DNA from: Chiridota heheva
Lineage: Eukaryota > Echinodermata > Holothuroidea > Apodida > Chiridotidae
DNA: 64,000 nucleotides
Direction: 5' to 3'
NCBI GenBank assembly: GCA_020152595.1
Contig: JAIGNY010000703.1
Location: 2,976,501-3,040,500 of the forward strand
The notes beneath the pieces are model-generated. The model was not told where the DNA came from. It was given only the letters and a program-made list of their open reading frames with translations, and searched no databases. Within the stretch, counting starts at the first letter, position 1. Every line of letters starts with the position of its first letter. The position numbers and the translations under genes were made by a program. Below are positions 37,601-44,960 of the stretch, in pieces.

Positions 37601-38579
37601 AAGCTTATTGTGGTAACTCGCTGCATGGTCTCTTGACTGTCTTGGTGTATGAAAGAAAAGGCCTCGTTTTACCTTCTGCATAGGTTTTACATGGAATGCA
37701 CACTGGCTAATAAGTTGAAAAGTTGTCGAACAATAGAGCAACAGTGAAGTTCAATAAGCATTTGAACAAAAGCATTTTGATGAGCATTTTCAAAATAGCG
37801 GCGCCAACGCTCTCGGGAAATATACACACTAATTGTGTACGCGTTTCCTAAATTGAGGGATTTGCAAAGAAATCGGAATGTCATTTCTTCCATAATTCAG
37901 ATGTTTTTTACATACAAAATTTTCATCATTTTATTTGTAACTTAGTTTGAAAGATACTTTAAAGTTTCAAGACGCTAGTGAAATCAAAATCATCGTAGCT
38001 CGTAAGTACTTTTGTCAGTTTTGAGAAGGGTTTTTATTTCATGATTATGTTATTTGTTGTTATCTGAGTGGTTTCCAACATTACGAGTGTATTGTCTCAC
38101 TCAGGCCTATGCAAGTATTCCCTTGCAAGTACATGTAGGCCCTTAGTGCCCTACTGAGTGAGGTGTTTATTCTCACTAGACAAATAGCCACTTATTTTTG
38201 GAAAAAATCAGTGAAACAAATGAAGTATTTGGCACACCAGACCTAATTGTTATGTGACTTTATATGTTAAAAGGATAGAGGTCCTTCTCCCAGACAAGGG
38301 ACTACTAGTATTACTAAGCCTAACGTTACTGTACATTGATTCATTTCAAATTCAAGCTGTCAAGGGCTGTACTAACGTATCTTAGAGTCGCGGAAAAGGA
38401 GTAATATGTACAATAAATGATTACACCTACTGTACATATGATTGCCAGTTGACGCGATGTGATCTCACTTCACTGGCCTCACGTTCAAATAAGTTGAGAG
38501 GAGGTAAATCCACAGTACTTGGTACGATTCCCTTTCCATTATCTTCAGTTTCTGTGGGAATACGCCCGTAAGAAGTCAT
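13578..38579 (-). CDS. ATP6V1H: V-type proton ATPase subunit H, 11 coding exons (whole gene span)
   Basis: Subunit H belongs to the V1 sector of the vacuolar proton pump. It bridges V1 to the membrane Vo sector, is needed for coupled proton pumping and silences ATP hydrolysis by free V1 (established for yeast Vma13 and the mammalian protein). The spliced exons give 470 residues in an unbroken frame; human is 483. Family-typical stretches are seen in order: [13 protein letters not shown] near residues 42-54, [17 protein letters not shown] near 96-112, [11 protein letters not shown] near 269-279, [18 protein letters not shown] near 355-372, [13 protein letters not shown] near 405-417 and [19 protein letters not shown] near 442-460. 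The N-terminal part forms an ARM/HEAT-type superhelix and the C-terminal part a separate helical domain (known for the family). The insert that is alternatively spliced in mammals is absent: RVQFTTAN runs straight into NQYVQTV inside exon 4. Introns total about 23.6 kb and are repeat-laden. Confidence 0.96.
13830..14050 (-). mobile_element. tRNA-derived SINE (family S2), diverged
   Basis: In intron 10. The minus strand reads GCAGTGAGTGGTTAAGGGTC with GGGTTCGATTGAC as box B, then the shared body with CAGCACTGCTGGGGAGTTAA and GGCGTCCCATCCAGGAGGAG. The 3' end is eroded. Confidence 0.75.
14051..15650. other. ATP6V1H intron 10, remainder
   Basis: Apart from the S2 SINE at 13830-14050 it is AT-rich and unannotatable. 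The 74-codon frame at 15178 has no support. Confidence 0.5.
15651..15764 (-). CDS. ATP6V1H: ATP6V1H exon 10 (residues 419-457)
   Basis: The acceptor is TTATGCAG|TATT and the donor AACTG|GTTAGT, an uncommon donor. It encodes [19 protein letters not shown] and [16 protein letters not shown]. Human has VIEQLGGKQLVMNHMHHED and [16 protein letters not shown]. Confidence 0.96.
16485..16586 (-). CDS. ATP6V1H: ATP6V1H exon 9 (residues 385-419)
   Basis: The acceptor is TGTTCCAG|AATT and the donor AAAAA|GTAAGT. It encodes [19 protein letters not shown] and [14 protein letters not shown], matching human ILTKLLEVSDDPQVLAVAA and [14 protein letters not shown]. Confidence 0.97.
16726..16981 (-). mobile_element. 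tRNA-derived SINE (family S2)
   Basis: Read on the minus strand it starts GAGGTGCTGTGGCTTAGTGG (box A), then has a box B-like GGTACCAATTCCC. The conserved body holds a TTGAGCAAGATACTTGCCTC stretch, CAGCACTGCTGGGGAGTTAA and GTCCAGGGGAGTCATG. It ends AGCCTAATGGCTCAGATGGA. It lies in intron 9 of ATP6V1H. Similar bodies occur in SINEs of many animals (recalled, not checked). Confidence 0.8.
17537..17890. repeat. Two-copy dispersed repeat in ATP6V1H intron 8
   Basis: It opens with CTACCTCCGCCAACAAAGTT and then has two roughly 170-bp similar segments, each with GTTTGTTTGTC, CTCAAGAACTGATGA and GGATTTGGATTARATTTGAT. I recall similar CCTCCGCCAAC repeats from other marine invertebrate genomes, but cannot name the family. 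Confidence 0.6.
18614..18739 (-). CDS. ATP6V1H: ATP6V1H exon 8 (residues 343-385)
   Basis: The acceptor is GCTTTTAG|TTCA and the donor CTCAA|GTAAGC. It encodes [30 protein letters not shown] and [11 protein letters not shown]. This is the most conserved block of the family; the stretch from [16 protein letters not shown] onward is identical to human over 16 residues. Confidence 0.97.
18966..20770 (-). mobile_element. I-like LINE, 5' portion only (ORF1 plus start of endonuclease)
   Basis: Located in intron 7 of ATP6V1H on the same strand as the gene. It aligns with the 5' part of the 4690-9230 element (for example the text around [19 protein letters not shown] versus its counterpart at 8310-8360) and extends further 5' into a zinc-knuckle ORF1. 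The 3' part is missing: homology stops near 18990 inside the endonuclease, with no RT and no tail. That is the reverse of the usual 5' truncation of LINEs, so a later deletion or recombination is likely. Confidence 0.8.
19907..20221 (-). pseudogene. LINE ORF1 (gag-like) zinc-knuckle segment
   Basis: The 104-residue frame contains [14 protein letters not shown] and [14 protein letters not shown], both fitting Cys-X2-Cys-X4-His-X4-Cys, then a degenerate third finger ending [12 protein letters not shown]. This is the RNA-binding part of ORF1 of I/Jockey-type elements. Upstream ORF1 sequence continues to about 20765 in other frames with stops, and the downstream proline-rich part is near 19508-19700. 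Confidence 0.85.
21737..21915 (-). CDS. ATP6V1H: ATP6V1H exon 7 (residues 284-343)
   Basis: The acceptor is TTTTTAAG|AAT and the donor TTAAG|GTACTG. The encoded segment starts [10 protein letters not shown] and contains ALIQCKVLKQLE-like sequence ([12 protein letters not shown]) and [15 protein letters not shown], matching human NFLEKSTERE, LIQCKVLKQLE and DEDISEDIKFLLEKL. It covers the end of the N-terminal superhelix and the linker toward the C-terminal domain. Confidence 0.96.
22610..23360 (-). mobile_element. CR1/L2-like LINE, 3' end of reverse transcriptase
   Basis: In intron 6 of ATP6V1H, on the same strand. Frames from 23359 and 23093 carry [19 protein letters not shown], then [46 protein letters not shown] and [16 protein letters not shown]. 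These are the hallmark C-terminal blocks of CR1/L2-clade RT proteins. A frameshift separates the two frames near 22980-23090. It is 5'-truncated, with no palm motifs. Confidence 0.88.
23456..23540 (-). CDS. ATP6V1H: ATP6V1H exon 6 (residues 255-283)
   Basis: The acceptor is TGTTACAG|GTAT and the donor TTTAGG|GTGAGT. The 85 bp encode [19 protein letters not shown] and SRIILAVFR, matching human YNIIPVLSDILQESVKEKV and TRIILAAFR almost residue for residue. It ends in phase 0. Confidence 0.96.
24118..26525. repeat. 55-bp satellite array, about 44 copies, in ATP6V1H intron 5
   Basis: The unit runs CCAAGAGATTTAGCTATGGG, CGAGAGATGGATCCAGGCCT, ATAGACCTTTCCATA. Nearly every copy has a GGATCC (BamHI) site. 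Divergent units lie at the low-coordinate edge (24118-24290) and the most uniform ones in the middle. Variant units with CTATGGACGTTTCC recur at 24816, 25311, 25476 and 25806, separated by 495, 165 and 330 bp, exact multiples of 55 (9, 3 and 6 units). This is a higher-order repeat pattern. Small deletions occur near 26000 and 26325. Confidence 0.97.
27419..27526 (-). CDS. ATP6V1H: ATP6V1H exon 5 (residues 219-255)
   Basis: The acceptor is TTCTTTCAG|GAT and the donor AAAG|GTATGG. It encodes [20 protein letters not shown] and then [15 protein letters not shown], matching human IMGVLSNKCGFQLQYQMIFS and IWLLAFSPQMCEHLR. It finishes two bases into an Arg codon completed by exon 6. Confidence 0.95.
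27527..30749. other. ATP6V1H intron 4
   Basis: 3.2 kb of AT-rich DNA in which I see no named repeat, exon or structured element. Confidence 0.5.
30750..30952 (-). CDS. ATP6V1H: ATP6V1H exon 4 (residues 152-219)
   Basis: The acceptor is AATTCAG|GCT and the donor AGTAT|GTAAGT. It encodes [16 protein letters not shown], then [13 protein letters not shown], and [20 protein letters not shown], aligning with human ARIIAKLAAWGKELM, YFNWIKTQL and QYVQCVAGCLQLMLRVNEY. The mammalian variable segment between the last two blocks is missing. The exon ends two bases into a Met codon. Confidence 0.96.
31401..31514 (-). CDS. ATP6V1H: ATP6V1H exon 3 (residues 114-151)
   Basis: The acceptor is AAAATAG|GAA and the donor CAG|GTAAAC, with phase 0 at both ends. 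The 38 codons read [17 protein letters not shown], then [20 protein letters not shown], matching the human segment HQRVSIFFDYARCSKN through FLPMLNRQDPFTVH. Three tandem repeats sit about 45 bp upstream of its acceptor. Confidence 0.95.
31560..31888. repeat. Three tandem ~96-97-bp repeats beside ATP6V1H exon 3
   Basis: AAAGGGCAACAAACTWTGAA-type units begin at about 31595, 31691 and 31788 (spacing 96 and 97). The last two are nearly identical through GGGGGTTCGTTCGCTC; the first is more diverged and is preceded by a run of 12 G. The array lies in intron 2, starting about 45 bp from the exon 3 acceptor. Confidence 0.9.
31889..33736. other. ATP6V1H intron 2, remainder
   Basis: AT-rich, with no frame above background and no recognised repeat beyond the 96-97-bp array at its low-coordinate end. 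Confidence 0.5.
33737..33926 (-). CDS. ATP6V1H: ATP6V1H exon 2 (residues 50-113)
   Basis: The acceptor is TTCATCAG|AGGCC, completing the split Gln codon, and the donor is AAG|GTTTGT, a weaker but valid GT site. The 190 bp encode [16 protein letters not shown] followed by the [18 protein letters not shown] and [17 protein letters not shown] helices, matching the human protein from GQMISAEDCEF to TMVDDML. It ends in phase 0. Confidence 0.96.
34080..35173. mobile_element. MITE (family T), copy 4, split by a LINE
   Basis: The left end AGGAGCAATTCAGTGGTCAA is at 34080 and the right end GAACTAATCAAG near 35173. The right inverted terminus is split between 34551-34617 and 35069-35173 by the LINE tail insertion. 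A local duplication of the left arm (TTCAAGTTT...) is seen at about 34190-34320. A fifth, right-half-only copy lies at about 13270-13487 near the ATP6V1H stop. Confidence 0.75.
34618..35068 (-). mobile_element. I-like LINE, 5'-truncated 3' end, inserted in a MITE
   Basis: A minus-strand 3' fragment with tail TTTGTTTGATGAAGACGTAA (plus-strand view) at its low-coordinate end and the [19 protein letters not shown] finger near 34960-35030. It interrupts a TTAA-type MITE: repeat sequence stops at about 34617 and resumes at about 35069. It lies in intron 1 of ATP6V1H. Confidence 0.85.
35541..35643. repeat. Two neighbouring inverted repeats in ATP6V1H intron 1
   Basis: CCTGACAAATAGG (35541-35553) is inverted exactly at 35564-35576. 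TAAGGCCGGCC (35614-35624) and GGCCGGCCTTA (35626-35636) form a near-continuous GC-rich palindrome with one central base; imperfect pairing extends outward to CTATT/AATAG. Confidence 0.85.
35765..35910. mobile_element. MITE (family H), partial
   Basis: TTGTACAAAGTCAATGGGTC, GTGACTGACAATTTGGTACA and CAATGACTCACCTTTGACTG match the inverted left half of the 57816-58162 element. The outer ends are not recognisable. Confidence 0.65.
36018..38179. mobile_element. hAT-like non-autonomous element with ~355-bp inverted termini
   Basis: The two ends are inverted copies over about 355 bp (36018-36372 and 37822-38179) at roughly 80 percent similarity by eye. The termini read TAGTGGGATAAACACC and, inverted, CTAGTGAGAATAAACACC. 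The flanks share the exact 8-mer ACAAATAG (36010-36017 and 38180-38187). An 8-bp target duplication with TAGTG/CAGTG-type ends is the hAT signature. No transposase frame is visible inside. It lies in intron 1, about 250 bp from exon 1 of ATP6V1H. Confidence 0.82.
38431..38579 (-). CDS. ATP6V1H: ATP6V1H exon 1 (start codon, residues 1-50)
   Basis: The exon carries the start codon and ends two bases into the Gln codon of YVQ. The donor is CA|GTAGGT. I chose the ATG at 38577-38579 because it has A at -3 (CAAAATGAC). An in-frame ATG at 38604-38606 (CGAATGCC, C at -3) would add nine residues. The N-terminus up to about residue 30 is polar and does not resemble the human one; homology begins at the [16 protein letters not shown] stretch. 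On the minus strand TTTTCTAG|GAGAAC just upstream (about 38630-38640) looks like an acceptor, so a non-coding 5' exon may exist further out. Confidence 0.9.
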
Positions 38580-38661
38580 TTTGATAGATTCTGATTTTGA
38601 AGGCATTCGTGTTCTAAGCTTACGAAAAGTTCTCCTAGAAAATTGTCGAAAACAGAGATAA

Positions 38662-38670
38662 TCACATGAC
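38662..38670 (-). promoter_or_regulatory. E-box/M-box candidate upstream of ATP6V1H
   Basis: The minus strand reads GTCATGTGA about 85 bases before the chosen start codon. This fits the MITF/TFEB-type TCATGTG core and is close to the CLEAR palindrome GTCACGTGAC. In vertebrates lysosomal V-ATPase genes are TFEB/CLEAR targets. Whether the site lies in the promoter or 5' UTR here is unknown, and a short motif can arise by chance. Confidence 0.3.
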
Positions 38671-38709
38671 AAATTACGGTATCCCAATAAACACGTCAAT
38701 TTTTTTTTT

Positions 38710-39716
38710 TTTTTTTTTAACTTTTAAAATAATGAATTTTAGATTTAATTTACGAATTTTTATTTAAAATTACAAATTTTCATACTTTAATAGATTTTAA
38801 AGTAATTATTAATTTAGAATCTAAAAGATCAATTTGAAATGACGAATAATACATTTATTTGAAGTTTCAAATAAAAAAGAAACTGTATGTTCATAATAGG
38901 CTACCGTAATAATATTTGACCTTTGACGATAATAAATATAAGATGTCAATGACGATCGACGAAGTAAGAAACATGTCCTGATAAAATAATGTTTGTAAAC
39001 TTCACGTTTGACTTAATATTTCCATATTTTGCAGACAATTATTTCTTTTGATATAATATCTAGTATAAATATAGTTATTTGTAACTGAAAGTTAAAACTA
39101 TTTTTATTGAGAAATATTTTAAAAATTAACTTCTTTTACTGTACTCAACTGTATCTGCCTTGTTTTCTTTTCTGTCATGGCCCTCAGATGCGACAGGCTG
39201 ACAGGTCTAGTATTGTAAACTTTATGTTCAAAATCTGCCATCTTTCAATTAAAAATGAAAAATATTAATTTTATGATCCCGAAAAAAAGGATTCGCGGGT
39301 CAAGTAAATCCATCTTATAAGAGGACTTCAAAAAAAAGTTTCAAGTTAAAGATCGTTTTAGTTATATTTTGTTATGATAATTGCCATTAGGAAATGGAAT
39401 GATAGGCCTAGATGTTATCATGTTATCATTCATTAATTGTTATTCGATAGTTGCGATAATTGATTATTTGCTCAGAATGGCTAATACATTATCAGTAGTA
39501 GTAAAATCATCTCTTGTTGCAAGGATGTAAAATCCATCTTGATTTTATACAAAAATTTTTTGCTGTTGGTATATCTGTTTATGATTTCTATTTCACTTTA
39601 AAAACAAACATTGTTGATAAAATTTTCATCATATTGATGATGAGGTATTTAGGCTTATTTGAAGAACAGTTTATACATATTCAAACGATATTAAAGCTTC
39701 CATACGGTCCCATACG
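38710..39716. other. Upstream of ATP6V1H
   Basis: A run of T (A on the gene strand) at 38699-38719 followed by very AT-rich sequence. It should contain the promoter or a non-coding first exon, but no core promoter element can be assigned by eye. Confidence 0.4.
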
Positions 39717-40426
39717 CAGTGGGGCAACTAGAATCCTGCGGGCCCATAGGGATTTTGGCCTCTGCAGCAATGTCGAAACCACGGCGGCAAGGGTGAGGGG
39801 AAGGGGGCACTGCCCTGGCCCAAGGTAAGTGGGCAGAAGGTGCCCTTTTGAAGTTGTAAGGACGGGGGAAGGAGGTGCCCTTTTGAAAGTTGTGGGCGTA
39901 CCGGTCTGGAATCTGTAGGCGACCGTTTGAAACTTATTTGAAGAATTCTAGATCATTCTTAAAGCCTGAAAACAGATAGATATCCACTCACTCAAAAATA
40001 CTACATAAAATACACAGAGGTTGATACATTTAGTATCATTTGACATAATTAAAGCATACAATTTTACCAGGGGCACCGTGGGTCGTGGTGGGAGAAATCC
40101 TGCCCCTAATAATTTTCTAAGCAGTAATTTTCAAAAGAAGCCTCTTACTTGCTCGCCTGATGGGTAATTGTTAACATTGGTCCTGGCTCCCCTATCTTTG
40201 AATCTAAGTTGGACTTTTCCCACCGGAAGTGTGGGAAAATCAAAGTGCCCCTCAATCATTGTCAAAAAACGCTTATGAACTTGATTTTATGCTTTCTCAG
40301 CTTTCCCGAGTTCCTTTTGACACCTCTAACGCTCTGGGTCCCATAACAAAGATATTATAGTGTCATTGTTAGAGACTAGACCCAAGTCGCTTTACCCAGG
40401 GCCTGTAAGCTCTTGTTGCGCCACTG
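39717..40426. mobile_element. Probable hAT-like MITE (710 bp)
   Basis: The ends CAGTGGGGCAACTAGAATCC and, inverted, CAGTGGCGCAACAAGAGCTT are hAT-style, followed by GCGGGCCC versus CAGGCCC on the two sides. The 8-bp flanks (CCCATACG and CTAATCAA) do not match, so one end may be rearranged; a direct duplication starts at exactly that right edge. Confidence 0.55.
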
Positions 40427-40832
40427 CTAATCAAACATGCATTCTTTTCCTAACAACCCAAGCCTACCTAATAAAACTCCCCACCAACAGAAACAGTCTT
40501 ATACCCACCCCCAAAACATATATTGAGCTACTGCATCATTTATGTTCTAATATCACAACGATATTAAAACTCCCGCTTGCATTTTCAAAAAATAAACATC
40601 CCGGTGGTCTGCAACCAGTGGGTTCACAACTGCTTATCAAAGGCCGTGGCCGTCTTAATGTAATGTCCAGCACTGGATGCTTTTGAGACGTTAAACCTTG
40701 CTATGCTAATCATCAAACATGTATTTCTTTCCTAACAACCCCAGCCTACTCGAATGAACAACCCACCAACAAAAAAACAGGTTTAACCACCTCCCAAATA
40801 TGTTGAGCTACTACATCATTGATGTTCTAGTT
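40425..40832. repeat. Direct duplication of ~130 bp (two copies)
   Basis: TGCTAATCAAACATGCATTC to TGTTCTAATAT at 40425-40557 recurs as TGCTAATCATCAAACATGTA to TGTTCTAG at 40701-40831, with shared blocks CCTAACAACCC, CCCACCAACA and GTTGAGCTACTACATCAT. The spacer holds a short relic resembling the S1 SINE body (TTATCAAAGGCCGTGG). Confidence 0.75.
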
Positions 40833-40999
40833 TAAAGGGTCTTCTTGTACAGACCTTTTTCAACCGAGTTTAACCGAACGTGAAACGTCGGGGTACTTTA
40901 TCCAATAAAATGCCGGGGAATTAATGCTTTTACTAACCAACCAATCAGCTGAAGGGAAAATTGTAAACAACAATAATACGCGCGCGTACTACCTCCATA

Positions 41000-42400
41000 A
41001 GCTTGTACGCACGTACATCATAGTACAACATTACATGCACGACGTACGTACGTACATACGTAAACGTTATGTAAAATGCATAAGCTTTGTGTATATGTTG
41101 TATGCACACGTGTTTTTCTCACATCAACATCCAAAGCTGAACATCTAATTGCGAAAGGGTTCAAGTTCCAAGGCAGACAATTGTCAGTAGAAAAATCTCA
41201 CCCCTTCAAACCATCCGTGCTTATCTGCCATCGTTGCCAACGAGATGGTCACCTCGCAGATCGCTGCTCAGCACCAATCGTCTGCCCTCGCTGCGGACGA
41301 AATCATCGAGTCAAACATTGGAAGACACCGAAGAGACTCCCATTTGCTACCACTGCAAAGCAGGTCACCCAGCATTCAAATGCCCAACATTACAAGCAAA
41401 ATACAATGCCAAGATCACGATAAAGAGCATCTCTGCATCTCAGCCCAGAGGAAAATTATCCTGCAATCTACCGGAACTAACCTATCACATTAAAACTAAA
41501 GATGCCTCAACTCAAACAACTGTAGCATCTATACCCTCATCGACAGCATCAGTCAACAATGCATTAAGGCATCGATAGCGACAAACACGGACAATCCTCT
41601 GCGTCCAGACTCATCAAATGCATCAGTTAATGCGGAGTTCACAGGCGCAGATGCAGCGGTAAACACGGATCTCCCCTCGAGACACGGGCCGTATGGTTGT
41701 TTACCTTGATGAACTTTGCCGTCTTATTTCCGTCCGCTTCACCATCAAATTAGTTTCCGAGCTTACAGGCATCTTTTTAGAGAAGGATATGCAAGGCCTC
41801 TACAAACATGCTACCGAACCGAAAACCCTTTCTACAATCAAAGATACCATAATCGAATTCTCAATCATCACCACAATACTCCAGGGTACAGACAAGTACA
41901 ACGCTAGTTGTCAACATATCTGGACCGAAAACATTTCATCCCACTGAGCCTTTCCAGCAGCTTTGTAAATAGAAAGCTTAAGCTCGAGGTCTGGTCTCCA
42001 TGTTAAATTGGATTCCAATCATCAATTACCATCTTCGGGACCATCCAACAAATGACCACCGTTCATTCTATTTCCACTTGAAAGAGTCATATTTCTACGT
42101 GTCTTGTCTACCAGTTATTGGGCAGCTGACATCAGACACATCATACCTTTCCTCTGCTACAGCCATCTTAAACGCTATTATAAAAGTCAAATCAGCCTAG
42201 TTTCTTACTCTACGATTTTCAAACATTCAAGGCTAAGCAGGCGATATAAGACAAGTTGCCACATCGTCATTCTCATGAACAATATATATCTTTGCAATAT
42301 TAAATTACACACGAATAATAGTACACATTACATGCGACGACGTTATGTGAAATGTATAAGCTTTGTGTACATGTTGTATGCACACGTAAAGTATCTCAAT
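41000..42400. repeat. Direct repeats flanking the 41.1-41.6 kb ORF1 remnant
   Basis: A segment of roughly 80-90 bp ending GTTGTATGCACACGT is present at about 41028-41113 and again at about 42310-42390, in the same orientation and about 1.28 kb apart. The shared part includes ATAAGCTTTGTGTA and AGTACA-ATTACATGC. It could be an LTR-like pair, a tandem duplication or two copies of one small repeat. Nothing else LTR-like (primer site, polypurine tract) was recognised. Confidence 0.5.
41130..41580 (+). pseudogene. LINE ORF1 (zinc-knuckle) remnant of a second family
   Basis: A frame from 41076 reads KGFKFQGRQLSVEKSHPFKP and CHRCQRDGHLADRCSAPIVC (Cys-X2-Cys-X4-His-X4-Cys plus the next Cys). After a frameshift near 41300, the frame from 41234 carries CYHCKAGHPAFKC, another knuckle. 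The layout is that of ORF1 proteins of I/Nimb/Jockey LINEs, but the sequence differs from the ORF1 at 19907-20221. No endonuclease or RT follows. Confidence 0.75.
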
Positions 42401-42538
42401 TTGCGTCAAAATTGCAAGTGCTCTGCCTGGATAATTCTTTTCTTATGGGGATGTTTTTGTTGTTGTCATATTTCAAGAGGATACGTACTGTCTTCCATTC
42501 AGACTGTCTCAATTAAGGAATACGCGATATAATAATGA

Positions 42539-42612
42539 GTCAGGTAGCTCAGTTGGTAGAGCACACGGCTGAAATGCTAGAAGTACTCGGTTCAAGCCTC
42601 GGACAGGTCTAA
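42539..42612 (+). mobile_element. tRNA-like head of a degraded SINE
   Basis: AGGTAGCTCAGTTGGTAGAG matches a tRNA D-arm and box A very well. CTGAAAT gives a GAA anticodon-loop look, and CGGTTCAAGCC is box B-like. The anticodon stem does not pair, so I call it a tRNA-derived relic rather than a working tRNA gene. An S1 SINE sits 45 bp downstream. Confidence 0.5.
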
Positions 42613-42657
42613 CCAGTTTTTCCACAGCAATGCAGACAGATACGCCGATCATCAAAG

Positions 42658-42932
42658 AGAGAAAGAGAGTTGAACACACAATTACAATGACGGGGTCGTC
42701 GCCTGCGTATTCGGTTATGATAGTACAAATGCTATCACGAAACGCTTAATACGACCCGGACGAGAACACAGGTACGACGTACGGACAGACATAACATCGA
42801 CAACCAAATCAATGTCCACGGCCTTTGATAACCAGTTGTGGTGTACTGACGTGTCTACCCACCCCAGGATTGAACCCGGGGCCTCGTGGTCTGTAGACAG
42901 GTATGATAACCGCTACACCACAGTAGGTAGAT
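42658..42932 (-). mobile_element. tRNA-derived SINE (family S1), complete with 11-bp target duplication
   Basis: Reverse orientation, near-identical to the copy at 1034-1307 over its whole length, with box B GGGTTCAATCC. GATCATCAAAG lies at both 42647-42657 and 42933-42943. Exact flanks and low divergence mark a recent insertion. Confidence 0.9.
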
Positions 42933-43012
42933 GATCATCAAAGTGGAAGTACGTCGGTTACAGCTCCTGATCCTTATTCAGCTGTTGAGAAAAGTGGCAA
43001 TGGTTGAATGGT

Positions 43013-43089
43013 GCTCGTTAAGCGTCGGTCCCAATAAAAACCGACGGCTTAACGAGCTTAATGTGGTATACCATATCCCGATGGTATAC
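43013..43089. repeat. Two adjacent inverted repeats (hairpins)
   Basis: At 43013-43057 GCTCGTTAAGC-GTCGGT pairs with ACCGACGGCTTAACGAGC (one-base bulge). At 43066-43089 GTATACCAT pairs exactly with ATGGTATAC across a 6-base loop. Confidence 0.8.
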
Positions 43090-43679
43090 GACAGTCACAC
43101 CCTACCTAGTTCTCTGAACACTTCTCGAAAAGAGTAGGGTGAAAACTCGGTGTTCATCCACTTCCGTCAGAATGGCATCTGCTATGCAGGCTATAGTTTG
43201 GCGTCTACGCTCCATACAGGAGGATTGTACATACAAACAAACGGGTAAGATTTTAAGTCAAAACTTGGCCTCGGGTACGTTTAAAACACTAACGTTACGT
43301 TGAATACAGTTAGTTGTACTTGTAGCCCCTAGTTATGAACGGAACATTGTATGTTCATTGGGGTTACATTCCCTCAACATTTACAAAACATTTACAATAT
43401 TTGTGCACATTTGAAACACAAAAATAGAACGGAAATTGGCCAAAATTGTCACAAGTTCAAATTTGAAAACGTATGTTCAGTGTGGAGAGCCTAATGGTAT
43501 GAAATTGTGCCATTAACCTCACTGCACAAAATGTGAAAATAGTATCGAGAACTTTAGGCAGCAAATCCCTTTTATCTGTGAATGAGACAACTAGTTTTGC
43601 ATATCGGAAAAATTGTGTGAATGGAGAGGATACAATTTATACGAACTTAGTTTTCTGTTTGATATGGAATTTTCAGTAC

Positions 43680-43716
43680 ATCGCACTGGTGATGGGACCC
43701 CCATCACCAGTGCGAT
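43680..43716. repeat. Perfect 17-bp inverted repeat, 3-base loop
   Basis: ATCGCACTGGTGATGGG (43680-43696) is followed by ACC and the exact complement CCCATCACCAGTGCGAT (43700-43716). Confidence 0.95.
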
Positions 43717-44576
43717 AAGCTTGAATCAATTCAACGGAGAGCAGCCAGGTTCTGTATGGCGGACTACTCTTATAAATCCAGTGTCACTAGCCTGCTAGCA
43801 TGCTTTATGAATTAGATTTGCCCCTGCTTAATAACAAGAAGAAGGAACACCCGTCTAAAAATGCTATATAATTTCAATAACAGTCTTGTCGCCATTGATA
43901 ATGATAACCTGATCCCAAACGCAAGAATTAATACAAGAAATAACCATGATCTGAATTTCAACGTTCCTTATGCTAAAAAGAATCTTTATAAATACACCTT
44001 CTTTTCTCAAACACTAAAAGAAGGAAATGTTTTATCTTTGGACATTGTACATGCACCAAGTCTAAACTGTTTCAAAATTGCTAAACTTTTGCTACGCTCG
44101 GTTGGCTTTTGTCCTTAGAAGGATTGATTTTTTTCCTCATACAATTACAATGACTTTGCGTCACCTGCGTAATTGGTTATGATAGAAACAATGCTATCGA
44201 AACACTTAATACGTTGGACTTTCATGTCCATCTCAAGAAGGATCTTTGCCGACTTAACTCGTGGTTTTCAATTTACACCACTAATCAAATTACTCTACCA
44301 TTTAAGTCTCAGTGAAGTGCTTATTTGTGTATGTAGGATATTGTGTGAAATTGTATTTTTAATGGCTCGACTCCATACGCTAGTAAATTGTGCAGACGAT
44401 CAGGATTTCCCAGAATTTGATAAGTCCATTATGGTCACGTGAATTTTGGCCATGCGACATTATTTAAATTGTCGATGTTATGTCTGTCCGCAAAAAACTT
44501 ATACTAAATTTGCATATCGTCATCCTGTGTTCTCGTCAAATAGGAAATAAAAAGCATGTGTCTTGTTCGCCAGTGC

Positions 44577-44960
44577 AGTACCTACTGTGGTGTAGCGGAT
44601 TAAGCGTTTCGTGATAGCACACGCCAGTGCACCACAACTGGTTATGTGACTTGGTTGTCGATGTTATGTCTGTCCGTACGTATAACCGGGTCGTATTCGT
44701 TTCGTGATAGCATTTGCAGGCGACGACCCTGTTATTGTAATTGCGTGTTCAACTCTCTCTCTCTCTCGCCAGTGCACCACAACTGGTTATCAAAGGCCGT
44801 GGACATTGACTTGGTTGTCGATGTTATGTCTGTCCGTACGTCGTACCTGTGTTCTCATCCGGGTCGTATTAAGCGTTTCGTGGTAGCATTTGTACTATCA
44901 TAACCGAATACGCAGGCAACGACCCCGTCATTGTAATTGTGTGTTCAACTCTCTCTCTCG
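44577..44960 (+). mobile_element. Two S1 SINE fragments in tandem
   Basis: At 44577-44765 a copy with internal deletions keeps the head start and the CT tail. It is followed directly at about 44766-44960 by a copy missing the tRNA head, starting CGCCAGTGCACCACAACTGG and ending in CT repeats. Further fragments are at 44142-44215 (minus), 45606-45722 (plus) and 46240-46295 (plus). Confidence 0.8.

Noticed and set aside
42539-42612. Functional tRNA gene
   Set aside because: Box A and box B fit, but the anticodon stem does not pair and an acceptor stem is not evident; a SINE relic is more likely.
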